Positions 11,101 to 21,358 of a DNA stretch of 64,000 nucleotides are shown here, piece after piece. Each line of letters opens with the position of its first letter. Position 1 is the stretch's first letter. Under the pieces are notes generated by a model. The model saw only the letters and a program-made list of their open reading frames with translations, searched no databases and had not been told where the DNA came from. Origin of the DNA: Pleurostoma richardsiae. Lineage: Eukaryota; Ascomycota; Sordariomycetes; Calosphaeriales; Pleurostomataceae. The position numbers were made by a program, and so were the translations under genes. The stretch is from NCBI GenBank assembly GCA_030052745.1, contig JANBVO010000077.1, positions 18,656 to 82,655 on the forward strand, read 5' to 3'.

Positions 11101-11659
11101 CGAGAATTGTATGAACGTCCTGACAGCGTCTACCGACGGGCATATCGCGCTATGGAGAAGCAACAGAATCCTTGCACCGAATGGCAGCAAGGGCTCAGAG
11201 TATCGCTTGGTCCAGACTTCGAAATTGCATCAGAGCGCCGTGAAGGCTCTTGACATCAGGCCGTTTCCACAGGGTGACTCGAGGCGATGGCTTGTAGTCA
11301 CTGGCGGCGATGACAACGCCATCGGCATTCTGGAGCTCAAATTAGACACGAACAAGAGCGCTGTCAGGGCAAGCAGCAGAGCCATCGTTAAGTCGGCGCA
11401 TGCTGCTGCTGTCACTGGCATTGCCATCACGGACGCTACGACAGGGGTGGCTTCCGTGGTCAGCTGCAGCAATGACCAGAGGGTCAAGACCTGGAGGATA
11501 TCGACCGACGCTTCGGGAGCGAAGAAGGTCAACCTGTTGGGTAACCGGTATAGTGCTGTGGCTGACATCAACGACATGGATGTCATGGCCTCTGGGGGAA
11601 AGCTCGTCATAGCTGGTGTTGGATTGGAGATCTGGGATAGACTGGGAACGGATTCATGA
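8123..11659 (+). CDS. WD40 repeat protein of the WDR6/Rtt10 (Trm734) type
   Basis: A 12-nt first exon (8123-8134, MSRP) is joined to 8195-11659, giving 1158 residues. The intron has donor GTAGGT, branch GCTGAC and acceptor CCTTAG. Without it the long frame has no upstream ATG because an in-frame TAG (8192-8194) is part of the acceptor. The protein is almost entirely degenerate WD repeats, recognisable by endings such as LASCSDDRTIRVWDIS, LATASEDTHIRIWQY and VVSCSNDQRVKTWRIS. The N-terminal PVTALAFF, LSGEDTNLVVYNV and PIHGISVD segments and the full-length WD architecture resemble WDR6/Rtt10. Known role of that family: partner of the Trm7 2'-O-methyltransferase for the tRNA wobble position, also linked to endosomal recycling. 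Which of these applies here cannot be read from sequence; another large WD40 scaffold remains possible. Confidence 0.8.
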
Positions 11660-12299
11660 GACTTACTCCGTGGCATTTCAAGAGAGAACCTGCTATTCCA
11701 CCGGACAGCTGATCTGCCGGCCCCAAGCACTACGGACAGCTCGAGGAAGGGACAAGAATCCAGGTGAAGCATTGATAAAACAGGAAATGCATTATCTTCA
11801 ACGCAAGGCAAGTTGTTTGCCAATAGCCATCATTGTTCTGAATCCACTTCGTCCGCAGCCCAACTTATCGAGGGATTGGATTGAGATTTCCGGGGGCAGT
11901 ATTGCTAATCTGCCGTATGAAGCATGACCCAAATAGATCGATCAATATGCCGTGAGCCACGCACAGCCTACGTCGGAGAGTTATTAAAAGAGAAACAACG
12001 TCAGACTACCTACCTAGTCCTCCTGTGGGAGAAACCAGGCATCTGAACCGGGAGAGAGCAGATTGCCCTTCAGCGTAGCGAAGAGTAATCACAAATGCAG
12101 TCAGCGAGCCTAATCTTATCCCAGTCCAGTTTAAATGCTATTCTAATCCTTTCAAAATGAATCACTCCCTTCATGAAATGTTTGACTTAGAGGACTGTTT
12201 TGTTTTCCGCCCAGATAGATAAGTGACCCAGGGAGTCGACTCACCGTTAGTGCGGAATGCTCATCAGCTAAGTGAAATGGTCGAAAATCCTGAAACTAC
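11660..12299. other. 3' flank of WDR6 gene and 5' flank of tRNA-Val
   Basis: 640 bp without a supported gene, AT-richer than its neighbours. It should hold the 3' UTR of the WD40 gene. No mobile element remnant is visible. Confidence 0.5.
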
Positions 12300-12379
12300 G
12301 GTCGTTTGGCCTAGTGGTTATGGCATGTGCTTTACACTACTATCGCACAGGGTCCTGGGTTCGACCCCCAGAATGACCA
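12300..12379 (+). tRNA. tRNA-Val(UAC) with a 7-nt intron
   Basis: A complete cloverleaf can be drawn. The acceptor stem 12300-12306/12372-12378 has one G-T pair. A 3-bp D stem encloses a TAGTGGTTAT loop. The 5-bp anticodon stem is 12326-12330/12345-12349 (TGTGC/GCACA), the variable loop has 5 nt, and the T stem CTGGG/CCCAG encloses TTCGACC. The discriminator base is A (12379), as expected for Val. The anticodon loop is 14 nt rather than 7. Placing the anticodon TAC at 12333-12335 and the intron after position 37 gives a 7-nt intron (12337-12343). The TTTACAC loop matches fungal tRNA-Val(UAC). A-box and B-box (GGTTCGACCCC) promoter elements are intact. CCA is not encoded. Confidence 0.93.
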
Positions 12380-12387
12380 AGTTTCCC

Positions 12388-12397
12388 TTTTCTTTTT
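12388..12397 (+). terminator. RNA polymerase III terminator of tRNA-Val
   Basis: A T4 run followed by C and a T5 run begins 9 nt after the discriminator base of the tRNA, the usual position and form of a Pol III stop. Confidence 0.85.
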
Positions 12398-12829
12398 GAT
12401 CCTTTCGTGTCTTTCCGGCGTGTGTTGCTAAGTTCTAGCTGTGCGCAATACTTACCGCGTAACAATCTTGACTTCGCAAGTGTAGTCAGCTCTTTACACG
12501 CGGCTGCAGACGCTGGGTTCTTATTCTGAGGAGCTCACTTTTTGCAGCATCGTGAAGGTAAATGTGTTTGAAGATGGTTCATGGCTATCGTAGTGTGCAA
12601 GCTAATATGACGTCTCGTCTGATCCCTACTTGGGTATCATTCCTCCCCTGTCCAACACTGCCTTGACCCCGTCTCCAATTTCCATAGTCATAGTTCATGA
12701 TGTGAGTCCATGCCGAAGTTTAGAAAACCTGAACGCCGATTTCATGCAGAACAATCCTTCTTGAAGAGCTAAATCCGACTCAGGAGACGGTGAGTGACCA
12801 CCGTGTCCTACCACCATGTGCCGAACCCC
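12398..12829. other. tRNA-SUR7-like intergenic region
   Basis: 432 bp downstream of the tRNA and downstream of the membrane-protein stop codon. I see nothing in it beyond presumed 3' UTR. Confidence 0.5.
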
Positions 12830-13876
12830 TTAAACACGAGCGTGCGCATACGGCTCGTACGCCAGATCCGACCTCGCCGCGCCAGTAGGATAGCGCGGCG
12901 CACCGTACTGGTTGCCGTACTGGTTGCCCTGCTGGTTGTGGTAGCCAGCGGGTTCGCTGAGGGGCTGGTAGGCGCCGATGGGCATGAGCTTCTCGCCGGC
13001 ATCGTCGTCGAGGTGCCTCTTGCGGCCTCCACTCCGGCGGGAGGAGTGGTCGGGCGCGCAGCAGCAGATGGTGAAGAGCCAGAAGAAACCGGCGGCGATG
13101 GCGAAGGCGGCGCCGATCCACACGGCGGCCAGGAAGTTGGTGTTGAAGTGGGCCTTGACGCCGTACCACTTGGCGGTAGACTCGACAGCACCGACGACGA
13201 CGACGGCCATGGCGGTAGAGAGCGACGCGGCGGCCACGACGGCCACGGAGGCGACGCCCGCAATTATGAAGGTAATGCAGGACACGCCACGACTGCAGTT
13301 GGCGAAGATACCGAAAAAGAGCTCGACAGCTAGGGCGACGACGGCGATGATGAAGACGACCTCCGTCCACTTCGTGATCTTAGCGAACACCTTGAGCGCG
13401 TCAGTGATGTCCGACGGGAGCGTTATGCTCGCGCCAGCGGCGGTGGCAATCGAGTCGAATGAGGTCTCGGTCTTGTTGAGCACGTCAGAGGCCCAGTTGA
13501 ACTTGGGCTTGGTGCAGTTGCGGGAGCCGCTCTGCGGCGTCTCACAGTAGCCCCAGAGGGTGATGTCGTAGAGCTTGCCGAGGCTGAGATCGGCGGCCGT
13601 GACGTTCGTGCTGGAGCTGGTAGACGAGTCCGTCTGGGCTTTGGTCAGGAAGGAGGCATCATGGAACTTGAAGCCGGTGTCGGGGGCGGCGCTTCGTGAG
13701 TCTATCAGGCTCGTGAGAGAGTCGGTGCTGATTGAGAGGCCGGTGGTGTTGACCCGGAACATGTAGAGGTTTTTGTCGGCGACGCCCGCGAGCCCCGCGA
13801 CCAGCATGGCGATCAGGCTGCCGAGCGTAAGGGCGAACGGCACCAACACGCAGACAAAGCGCCCAAAGTTGGCCAT
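12830..13876 (-). CDS. SUR7/PalI-family plasma-membrane protein
   Basis: Single exon, 348 residues, from MANFGRFVCVLVPF. The frame stays open upstream to 14098, but MANFGR is the natural start because a signal-anchor segment follows at once. Topology is that of the SUR7/PalI family: TM1 about residues 8-30; a Cys-containing, N-glycosylation-rich outer loop of about 130 residues; three further TM segments near 165-190, 195-222 and 235-262; and a hydrophilic tail with Gly-Asn-Gln-Tyr repeats. The loop has NVT, NCT and NKT sequons. Known family roles are MCC/eisosome membrane compartment (Sur7), ambient-pH sensing (PalI/Rim9) and cell-cell fusion (Fmp45-like). Which branch applies is not decided by the sequence. 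It lies about 6 kb from PIL1, the eisosome core gene. Upstream, 13877-14212 is ATG-free on the coding strand. Confidence 0.83.
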   Translation of the reverse strand: MANFGRFVCVLVPFALTLGSLIAMLVAGLAGVADKNLYMFRVNTTGLSISTDSLTSLIDSRSAAPDTGFKFHDASFLTKAQTDSSTSSSTNVTAADLSLGKLYDITLWGYCETPQSGSRNCTKPKFNWASDVLNKTETSFDSIATAAGASITLPSDITDALKVFAKITKWTEVVFIIAVVALAVELFFGIFANCSRGVSCITFIIAGVASVAVVAAASLSTAMAVVVVGAVESTAKWYGVKAHFNTNFLAAVWIGAAFAIAAGFFWLFTICCCAPDHSSRRSGGRKRHLDDDAGEKLMPIGAYQPLSEPAGYHNQQGNQYGNQYGAPRYPTGAARSDLAYEPYAHARV

Positions 13877-14212
13877 CTCTGATTTTTGTTTCCTTTCTCC
13901 TTCGGTGTTGTTTCGTGAAGTGTTATTCGAGAGCGAGTGTAACGCCGACCTTCGGGGTGTGATCGAGTAGGCCCTTCGTATCAGTGATTGGTAGTTGTGA
14001 TGCCGCCGATGTGAGTGGGAAGCCAACGAACGGGAACCACAGTGGCGGGCGAGAGATGTGATGATGATGGACGGATGAATGAGGAACAGAAGAGACAACG
14101 AGACACGAGAGAGGGAGGATTAGGGAAACAAATATACAACTGCTGACGCTGTGCCAGCCCGCCCTCCGAAAAAAGATGTGGGCGCAGGATCTCCCGCTTC
14201 TAGCTGAGCATG
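13877..14212 (-). promoter_or_regulatory. Probable 5' leader of the SUR7-like gene (ATG-free)
   Basis: There is no ATG on the coding (minus) strand over 336 nt, although the opposite strand carries at least six between 14041 and 14110. This asymmetry points to a transcribed 5' UTR. The in-frame open extension upstream of MANFGR contains no ATG in this interval either, which supports the chosen start. Confidence 0.5.
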
Positions 14213-16973
14213 CGTGGAAGGGGTACCTCCACTCAAGGCGCATTCTCCAGCGTGGCCGAGGTACCGAAGGCAGTGGCGCAGCGTGACGTGCGCCGTTAGT
14301 AGGCAGGCTGGCAGTGAGACGAGACGGCCTCCCCTCTAGCGTTGCTCAGCCCCACGAATGCAGAATGATTGCTGTTGATCCTTCTAAGGGTCCCGTTCAC
14401 CCTCCAACCGTCTCGGCAAATCGTCATTTCACAGAAATCAGGAAACAGAAAAACAGGAACCGAGGTCCCGGACCCTAGAGACATTGGTCTCTGTTTACAG
14501 TACAGAAGTTTATTGATCGTCTCATTCAAACAATAAACAACTGACTGGGCACCATTCAGCGAGCCCGAACGCATCACGATTCCCGAACTCTTCTTGGTGT
14601 CTGGGTACTCCAAGGTTACTCCTCATGGATAAAGCTGATGCTTGGCGGCCGCCATCGTGGGACGCGCATCCTTTGGTAAGGCTCTTCCGCATCAACAAGT
14701 GCTTACTGCGCGGCCCATGTTACAGAGCCCGTTCCTGTAGCTAATAAAAACGGCTTGGCTACAAGCTTCCTTCGGCTCGGAGTAGAACTGGCTCCTGAGT
14801 CCTGAGTTGAACTGCCGCTTCGCCAGCATCGCGAGCCCACGGAAACGCAGCAATCGCCACGAGTATCTCCTGCAACGAGAGCGAACATCGGTGACGCCAG
14901 CCACGGCAGTACGCACGTTCTGAGCGTCAATGCATCCACGCATCGCAAGTTCTGGTTGTACACGAATGCGTACGCAACCCCCCGGCGTCAGGGGGGGCAG
15001 CTAGATCTTCAAGCAGTGGACTAGCGCCCCATATTGCGCGTACAGTAAAACACATCTCTCCAGGGACTCTCCGGGCGGGCAGTCCCACTCTTGACAATTC
15101 TCTCAGTCATTCGGCTCCGTGGGGTAAAAAGCCGCAGAGGCCCGAAGACACGAGGACTGAGTCCCGCCAATTGAATAAAGGTCTCGACTCTGCCTCGCCT
15201 GTTTCATCATGAGCCTTCGCTTTGAGTGGCTTGCTCGCCCGCCACATTACGCACGCGGTGCGGGAGGCTCAGCAACCGCGGCCCACTCAGGGTCCGGGTC
15301 GGTGGATCTCGGCATCTATAATTAGCACTCCAGTGCAGCAGCACACTGAGGGCGCCCGTCGTCGGGCGTCGCCTTGTCAGTGTTGGTCGGTCCCGTGCCT
15401 AAATTCAATGGGCTTCCATTCCGGGGATTGTCTGATTGTTCCTATCTGGCCCGAATATCGATTCTATCTGGGGATCTCTCATTTGGTTGGTCCGCGACAC
15501 ATGCAGCCTCGTCGGATTCCTAGCCTTGCATCTGGGTTTGGAAGTCTGCCTTGCCCACGCGAACCTCTCCCAAAGAAACATGGCTTACAACGTGACCAGG
15601 CTGTAATCATGATCCTCGTCGCTGAACAGTGCTGCCTATCGTTGCGATTCGTTACCCAAGAGCAGGCCCGTAGACCAGCTGCGACTTTAACTTTGACACG
15701 CGGCAAGCAACCTACTTGACGTAGCTACCGCATTAAATGCTTGGGTTTCAGGCATTTCTACGAGTCTTGCTTCCGTATCTCCATGGGGTTTGAATCTCAC
15801 ACCCTTAACAGCAGGACATTTGCATATTTGCTTTACGACAACGCGTGTATCAGTCACGCTCGGACTCGATTTACCTTGACGACCTTGGAAGATGGAATGT
15901 TTTCTCTGGGGACCCAGGCTCACACTGTTTTCTTCAAAATCTGACAGCACAGGACTCGTCTTGTACTATTGCTGCTGTTCAACCATCGAAGAGGAAGTGC
16001 TGTGCACCGAACTGCTGTGTTCTCGTCACCACAGATACTTGGCATCATACTGTGGGAATTCACAACATGAAGACTGCTGAAGGCATGCATATGATGAGAG
16101 GCTCGAGTAGTAGGCTGGAATAGCGGTCAGTGTTCTTGACCTTAGCCCAGGTTGGCGTGCATCTTATCCCCAGAGATGCTGCATCCAGTTGGTCATGTGG
16201 ACAAGCATGCTGGCAGAATCGCCAGCAATGCTACCGGAAAGGGCAGTTGCAGGCGGAATGTTGAGGGAAGAAGCAAGACGCCATGCGTGGAGTAGCGTAG
16301 CAATGACAGGTGAATCCGTCACCGAGGGGCCCTGCTGGCCATCTGGGCTGCTACTGTTAAGCTGCGTAAGGCTCGGGGGAGCATCCGCTTACCAGATCGA
16401 TCTCGCTCAGGCTGATAGAGATCCGAGAGCAAGAAGCGATTGGCGTGCAATCCTCTCCGTGTCTCTGAGAGGTCCGACTCTGTATCTTAGCTGCGTAGCA
16501 AAGAGGAGACAAAGCGGTTATCGACTGATAAGAGAGAGGTGCTTGGTTGGATTCCCCACAGCTGTGGCATTTGATGCCTGAGGCACAGATGCCTAGTCCA
16601 CTGTGAGTGGGCACGTGCTCTCGCCGCCCAATTGGAGAGCAAGTGCCCGCTGTTGTCATCCCGTATGATGATGTATCGTGTCTCTCTCCTGCAGTGACGC
16701 AGTGACTAGAGCGGCGAGTGGGATCAACCCAGCACTTTCATTGATCGATGCAGCTTTCTGTCCACTCGGTTCACCCACCGCGTCAATCAACCTTGTCCTT
16801 GCGGCCTCCAAACGCCTGGCAGCGAGCCTTCTCGACAGCCTTCGCCCGCCTGCGCCCACAACTCGCACGCCGTCGCATTCGCTTCGACGAATAACTTGCA
16901 CACTCAGACAAACATCGGTATTGACCAGAGCCAGCCTCCTCACCGCGCAATCCACCACCAATCCTCACATGAA
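14213..16973. other. Divergent intergenic region SUR7-like to PPZ leader, no gene seen
   Basis: About 2.8 kb. Open frames up to 165 codons occur but none resembles a protein, shows exon-intron logic or has coding-like composition. I see no repeat, transposon remnant or RNA gene here. It may be regulatory DNA, a non-coding transcript, or hold a rapidly evolving gene that I cannot recognise. Confidence 0.45.
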
Positions 16974-18336
16974 GGGATTATCGTCGGCACGTGAGACCTT
17001 TTGCACATTCGCCGATCAAAAGGTCTTCATTGCCCATCGACTGCACCCACGCCGCCGCCACCACGAAGCTCTCTCTCGCCGACCAAACGCCCAGACGCCA
17101 GCGTCGAGATAAGCAAAACCATCGAGCGATCAGACACGGTAGACCGATCAATCGAACTTGCGGATCTCACGACTCGGCAGAACCTAGAAGATAGAGAGAA
17201 CTCAGTTGTAGCGGCTCGACTTCCCCGCCATCGCCAGCCAAGCCCGCTATCCGACCATACTCGTCCTCCCATCCCTTCCAAGCCGAAAGCGCAAGGTCCA
17301 CAAGCTTCCAAGACTTCCAAGACGCCTGAGACCTTCGAAAATCCCTTTCCCCGTCCCACACTTCTTTTGGACCGTCCCATCAACCTCATCAATTTTCTCT
17401 CTATTACCATCTTCACCTTACCGCTACGTCAGACCTGCCCGCGCCCTTCCTCTGGAATCCGGACCATTCGTCGTCCTCCAGCTCGGCTCAATCTGACGTC
17501 CTCGCAAGACGCTCGACTGCTATATCAGCGCGCCTAAGGCAGCCTAAAGGTACCTGACCGAACCTTAAGCAGCCCACTTGGGAGCCTCGTCCAATCGTTC
17601 CTTTGCGGCGCCCAGTTGGTCCAGCTTCGCTCCAGGGCCTTCGCCTCGCCAATCAGTCGTCCGACATAAACAGTCACCATCACACTCACTTGTCCTGGTG
17701 ATTCTACATTTCGTCAGACTCCTGTTTGGAAGCAAAATCTTGTGAGCCCGTTTTGGTACTTTCTGTCCGCTTTGTCTTTCCTCCCCGCATTCCCCTCCGT
17801 CGATCCTCCGTACCCGCCTAATCCGCTGCTGTCACGGCGGCCAGAGCCTCATCTTCTTCACGCTTCCCTGCGTCTACACCTTGTTAACTCCGAGGCTTGG
17901 GCGAGGCTGACATATGCTGCGTGTCCTCAGATACCAAATACCACTTTTAGGCAGCCTCCCGCTCCGTTCCGCCTCCGCTCACTAATCCCCGCCGCCCGGC
18001 CTTAAGAGACCGAGCCGAAGGGAGAAACCAGTGACGACATTCCTCTAGCTCACTCGCCGCTACCTTTTCTCCCAACACACTTCTCAATCCTCAAACACGG
18101 AGACGAAATCGGCACGACGACCCACCACCCCCGCGACCCGTTTTATCCTCGTCCTGCTGTATCATCCTCCCTAGGTCCAGCCTTGGCGCATACGGGCAAT
18201 ACCTTAACACTTCCAGGCGAAGACGGGTGCAGTGGCGGGCTATTGTGGCAAATCAACGCGCACCACAAACCTAGTACCCGCACACCGTTCAGCCTCGCGT
18301 CACTTTCGAGAGATTGACTGACCCCGCGATTTCGCC
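16974..18336 (+). promoter_or_regulatory. Probable long 5' leader of PPZ, ATG-depleted, with one uORF
   Basis: In 1363 nt upstream of the PPZ start the plus strand has a single ATG (17914), against about 21 expected at uniform composition. The complement CAT occurs about 19 times in the same stretch. The region is pyrimidine-rich. The only ATG opens a 23-codon uORF (17914-17985). The simplest reading is a long, translation-permissive 5' UTR, possibly with non-coding introns. Confidence 0.6.
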
Positions 18337-20053
18337 ATGGGGAATCAACCTTCGAAGGACAGCGGCAGCTCAAAGTCGGGCTCCTCTGCCAACGCGGCCG
18401 AGCGAGGCCCGGAGGGCTTCCAGTCATACCCGTCCTTTAGTAGATCCGACACCAAGGACTCGACCCGGTCTTTCAGGGCCCTGAGATCCAAGATACCTGG
18501 CGCCGGCAAGACGGATAGTCCGAGGAACTCGGCAATCTACTCTAACGGGGACAGCACATTAGACAAAACCGATGCCAGCTCTGTCAAGTCCGGCAGGAGC
18601 GGGAGATCAGGCTTGTCCCGAATAAGCCGCGCTGACACGATAACTTCACCGACGTCGCCCTCGGGCGATACGCTTAGCTCTCCGACTGGAGAGCCTCAGC
18701 CCCCCCCTTCCCCCATCCAGTCAGCTTCGGTTATGTCCGGCGTGCACGATGTCAGTGCCGCACAGGCTTCCGGCGAGGTCGACCACGTTTCTGACCAGCC
18801 GCCCTCGGGCGCTCCCACCCCCGCCCTGCAAGCACAGCAGCCAGGCCAGTCGATCCTCGTGAAGCGAGAAAATACAATCAATCCTGTGACAAAGAGCCCG
18901 ATGTCTAGCTCGCTGAAGGAGGAGAACTCGTCTGGAGTTGCCATGAGCGAAATCAAGGACATTGACCTCGACGACTTCATCAAGCGACTGCTTGATGCCG
19001 CTTATGCCGGGAAGGTTACGAAGGGAGTATGCCTCAAGAACGCCGAGATTGTTGCTATCTGCCATAGGGCGCGAGAAGTCTTTCTTTCGCAGCCGGCATT
19101 GCTGGAGCTGGACGCGCCGGTCAAGATCGTTGGGGATGTCCACGGGCAATACACCGACTTGATCCGCATGTTCGAGATGTGTGGGTTTCCTCCGACGGCC
19201 AACTTCCTTTTCCTGGGCGATTACGTCGACAGGGGAAAGCAGTCACTGGAGACAATTCTCCTTCTGCTCTGCTATAAGCTCAAGTTCCCCGAGAACTTCT
19301 TCCTGCTCCGGGGTAACCACGAATGTGCTAATGTCACCCGCGTCTACGGATTCTACGATGAATGCAAACGTCGCTGCAACGTAAAGATCTGGAAGACATT
19401 CATCGACACATTCAACACCTTGCCGATTGCCGCTATTGTTGCCGGGAAGATCTTCTGTGTTCACGGCGGTCTCTCTCCTGCACTGAGCCATATGGACGAT
19501 ATCCGCAACATTGCGCGCCCCACCGATGTTCCCGATTACGGCCTTCTCAATGACCTCTTGTGGTCAGACCCGGCGGATATGGAACAAGACTGGGAGGCGA
19601 ATGAGAGAGGTGTGAGCTACTGTTTTGGGAAGAGGGTCATCACAGATTTCCTCGCTGCACATGATTTCGACCTCGTCTGCCGAGCTCACATGGTTGTCGA
19701 AGACGGCTACGAATTCTTTAATGATCGGGTTCTAGTCACTGTCTTCAGTGCGCCGAATGTGAGTATTTCCCTTCAACCTCCTATACATCGTGGAAACGCT
19801 GCTAATAAGTTAAAAGTACTGTGGTGAATTTGACAACTGGGGCGCCGTGATGTCAGTTTCAGCTGAGCTGCTCTGCAGTTTCGAGCTTCTCAAACCTCTG
19901 GACTCGAATGCTCTTAAGAGCCACATTAAGAAAGGAAGAAACAAGAGGCAACAAATGCTTAACAGCCCAGTATGCTACAATACCATCCACTTACCTAGAC
20001 ATTCCGAGCTAACCCGATGCCAGCCTGCCAGCGTGTTCCCACAGAGTGTTTAA
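18337..20053 (+). CDS. PPZ1: PPZ-type serine/threonine protein phosphatase
   Basis: Three exons: 18337-19758, 19817-19969 and 20024-20053, encoding 534 residues. Both introns are GT-AG with GCTAAT and GCTAAC branch sites. The N-terminus MGNQPSK fits the myristoylation consensus (Gly2, Ser6) and leads a 200-residue Ser-rich, low-complexity extension typical of PPZ. The catalytic domain (about residues 205-510) has GDVHGQ, GDYVDRG, LLRGNHE, HGGLSP and [13 protein letters not shown], with the PPZ-type [13 protein letters not shown] where PP1 has Gln. Known role: salt tolerance, K+ homeostasis and cell-wall integrity, restrained by Hal3. The last exon of nine codons restores the short PPZ tail. 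The second intron is 54 nt, divisible by three and stop-free, so the unspliced form is also open. Confidence 0.95.
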
Positions 20054-21358
20054 ATGCCGCCATAGGAGCGGCCTGGCTATGTGGTAGCCAGGGAGATCAG
20101 TTCTCGGAACATTGGAATATGTGCCGAGAAAAGAGGCGTCTCCAAATTGCTTTCACAATATTCAACAATGCAAACCAAGCGGAAAAAGCGTGGATCGACG
20201 AAACAACGACGCATGGATTCGAATCGGTCTACACGGACGCTTGCAACTTCGCCGTCGTCGCTGCGCATACCAAGAATCGCTGACTCGAAACCGGGAGGTT
20301 AATTTTTCCAGGTTCCTAGACGCCGTGAAAAGCGTTTAGTATTGAGAGACCTGTTTTTCGAGGCGACGGAAGGATGACCACCCATAGGGGTGTGACAATC
20401 CCATAGGCCCGCGGTCCGCAATACCGCGTATCGGAGGCTCTTTCGCCGGCCTATTGACTGGACAGTTGTTCGAAAGGTAGGATGCTTGGCGGACGGCTAC
20501 TCGTGCTTTGTCCCCGAGCACTTACCAGAGCTTCGGACACTAGGGGAGGAGACGGTCATGACCTCACGAAGGGCTGATGATTTGGGGGATGGCTGCGAGC
20601 GGGATCCGCACGAGCCAGGGATGAGATGGGGAGGGAACGTGCTACTGTAACTATATTCCAAACTCGAACCTGGGGAAAGCTCTGTTCTTTTTTCTCGGTC
20701 ACCGGAAGGAAAACTAGGTCTTGCTTTTGTCCTTCCGTTTTTATCGCGCTGCTGTTCCCGGCTGGACGGGGATACACAGGGGGCATCCAATTAGACAGTC
20801 GGTAGCAACTACAGGTAATGAACGGGTGTTGCTCGGGATCTGGCCGTTTGGCCAGCTTACCTCAAGAGTTCTCTCTCTTTTCTGCTGCCCAGTTTCGAAT
20901 GATGATGATTGCTTGCCCTTTACTTGCTACGCGTTGAATAAAGCTAATCCTACACAACTCCCTCTATGCCTCGAAACGAGGAAAATAAACCCCTATTGAG
21001 CCACAGCCAATGCGATAAGAGCCTGCCTTCCCGGATCCTGGAGGGTATTAGCTGAAGAGAGAGAAAAAAAAGCCGAAGAGATCAGTCCTGTCTATACGGA
21101 CTTGACAGGCGGCAGAGCTCTCCATATATAAACAGACAACTCTTCAGAAAGACGGCCTTCCCGGAACTGTTAATTACCGCCCCGCCTTCGTCCTGCTCAC
21201 CCCGAAGCCTCATGTTCAGTACCCGTCGTATTAGCCCGCCCTAACCAAGCCGCGTAACCGCCCAACCAGCCAAGCCACCCCGGCACCTGGCCGCCGTCGG
21301 CGGCGGCGGCGGTGTTGGTGGTATCGTTACTGTCCGCCGCGGCTCGGCCGGGCGATCC
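20054..21358. other. Convergent intergenic region PPZ-KMT6
   Basis: 1.3 kb between two stop codons. Short ORFs look non-coding. It contains both 3' UTRs; I see no RNA gene, although I examined a 5S-like phrase near 20380 and found no match beyond a few bases. Confidence 0.5.

Noticed and set aside
15222-15719. 165-codon ORF in the SUR7-like to PPZ gap
   Set aside because: No recognisable domain, no splice context, mixed codon use, overlapped by antisense frames of similar length.
19847-20053. Separate small gene after PPZ
   Set aside because: It is PPZ exons 2-3 read through the 54-nt last intron; the sequence is the conserved phosphatase C-terminus.
20375-20450. 5S rRNA-like phrase
   Set aside because: Only a few bases resemble 5S rRNA; the internal control region and terminal helix are absent.
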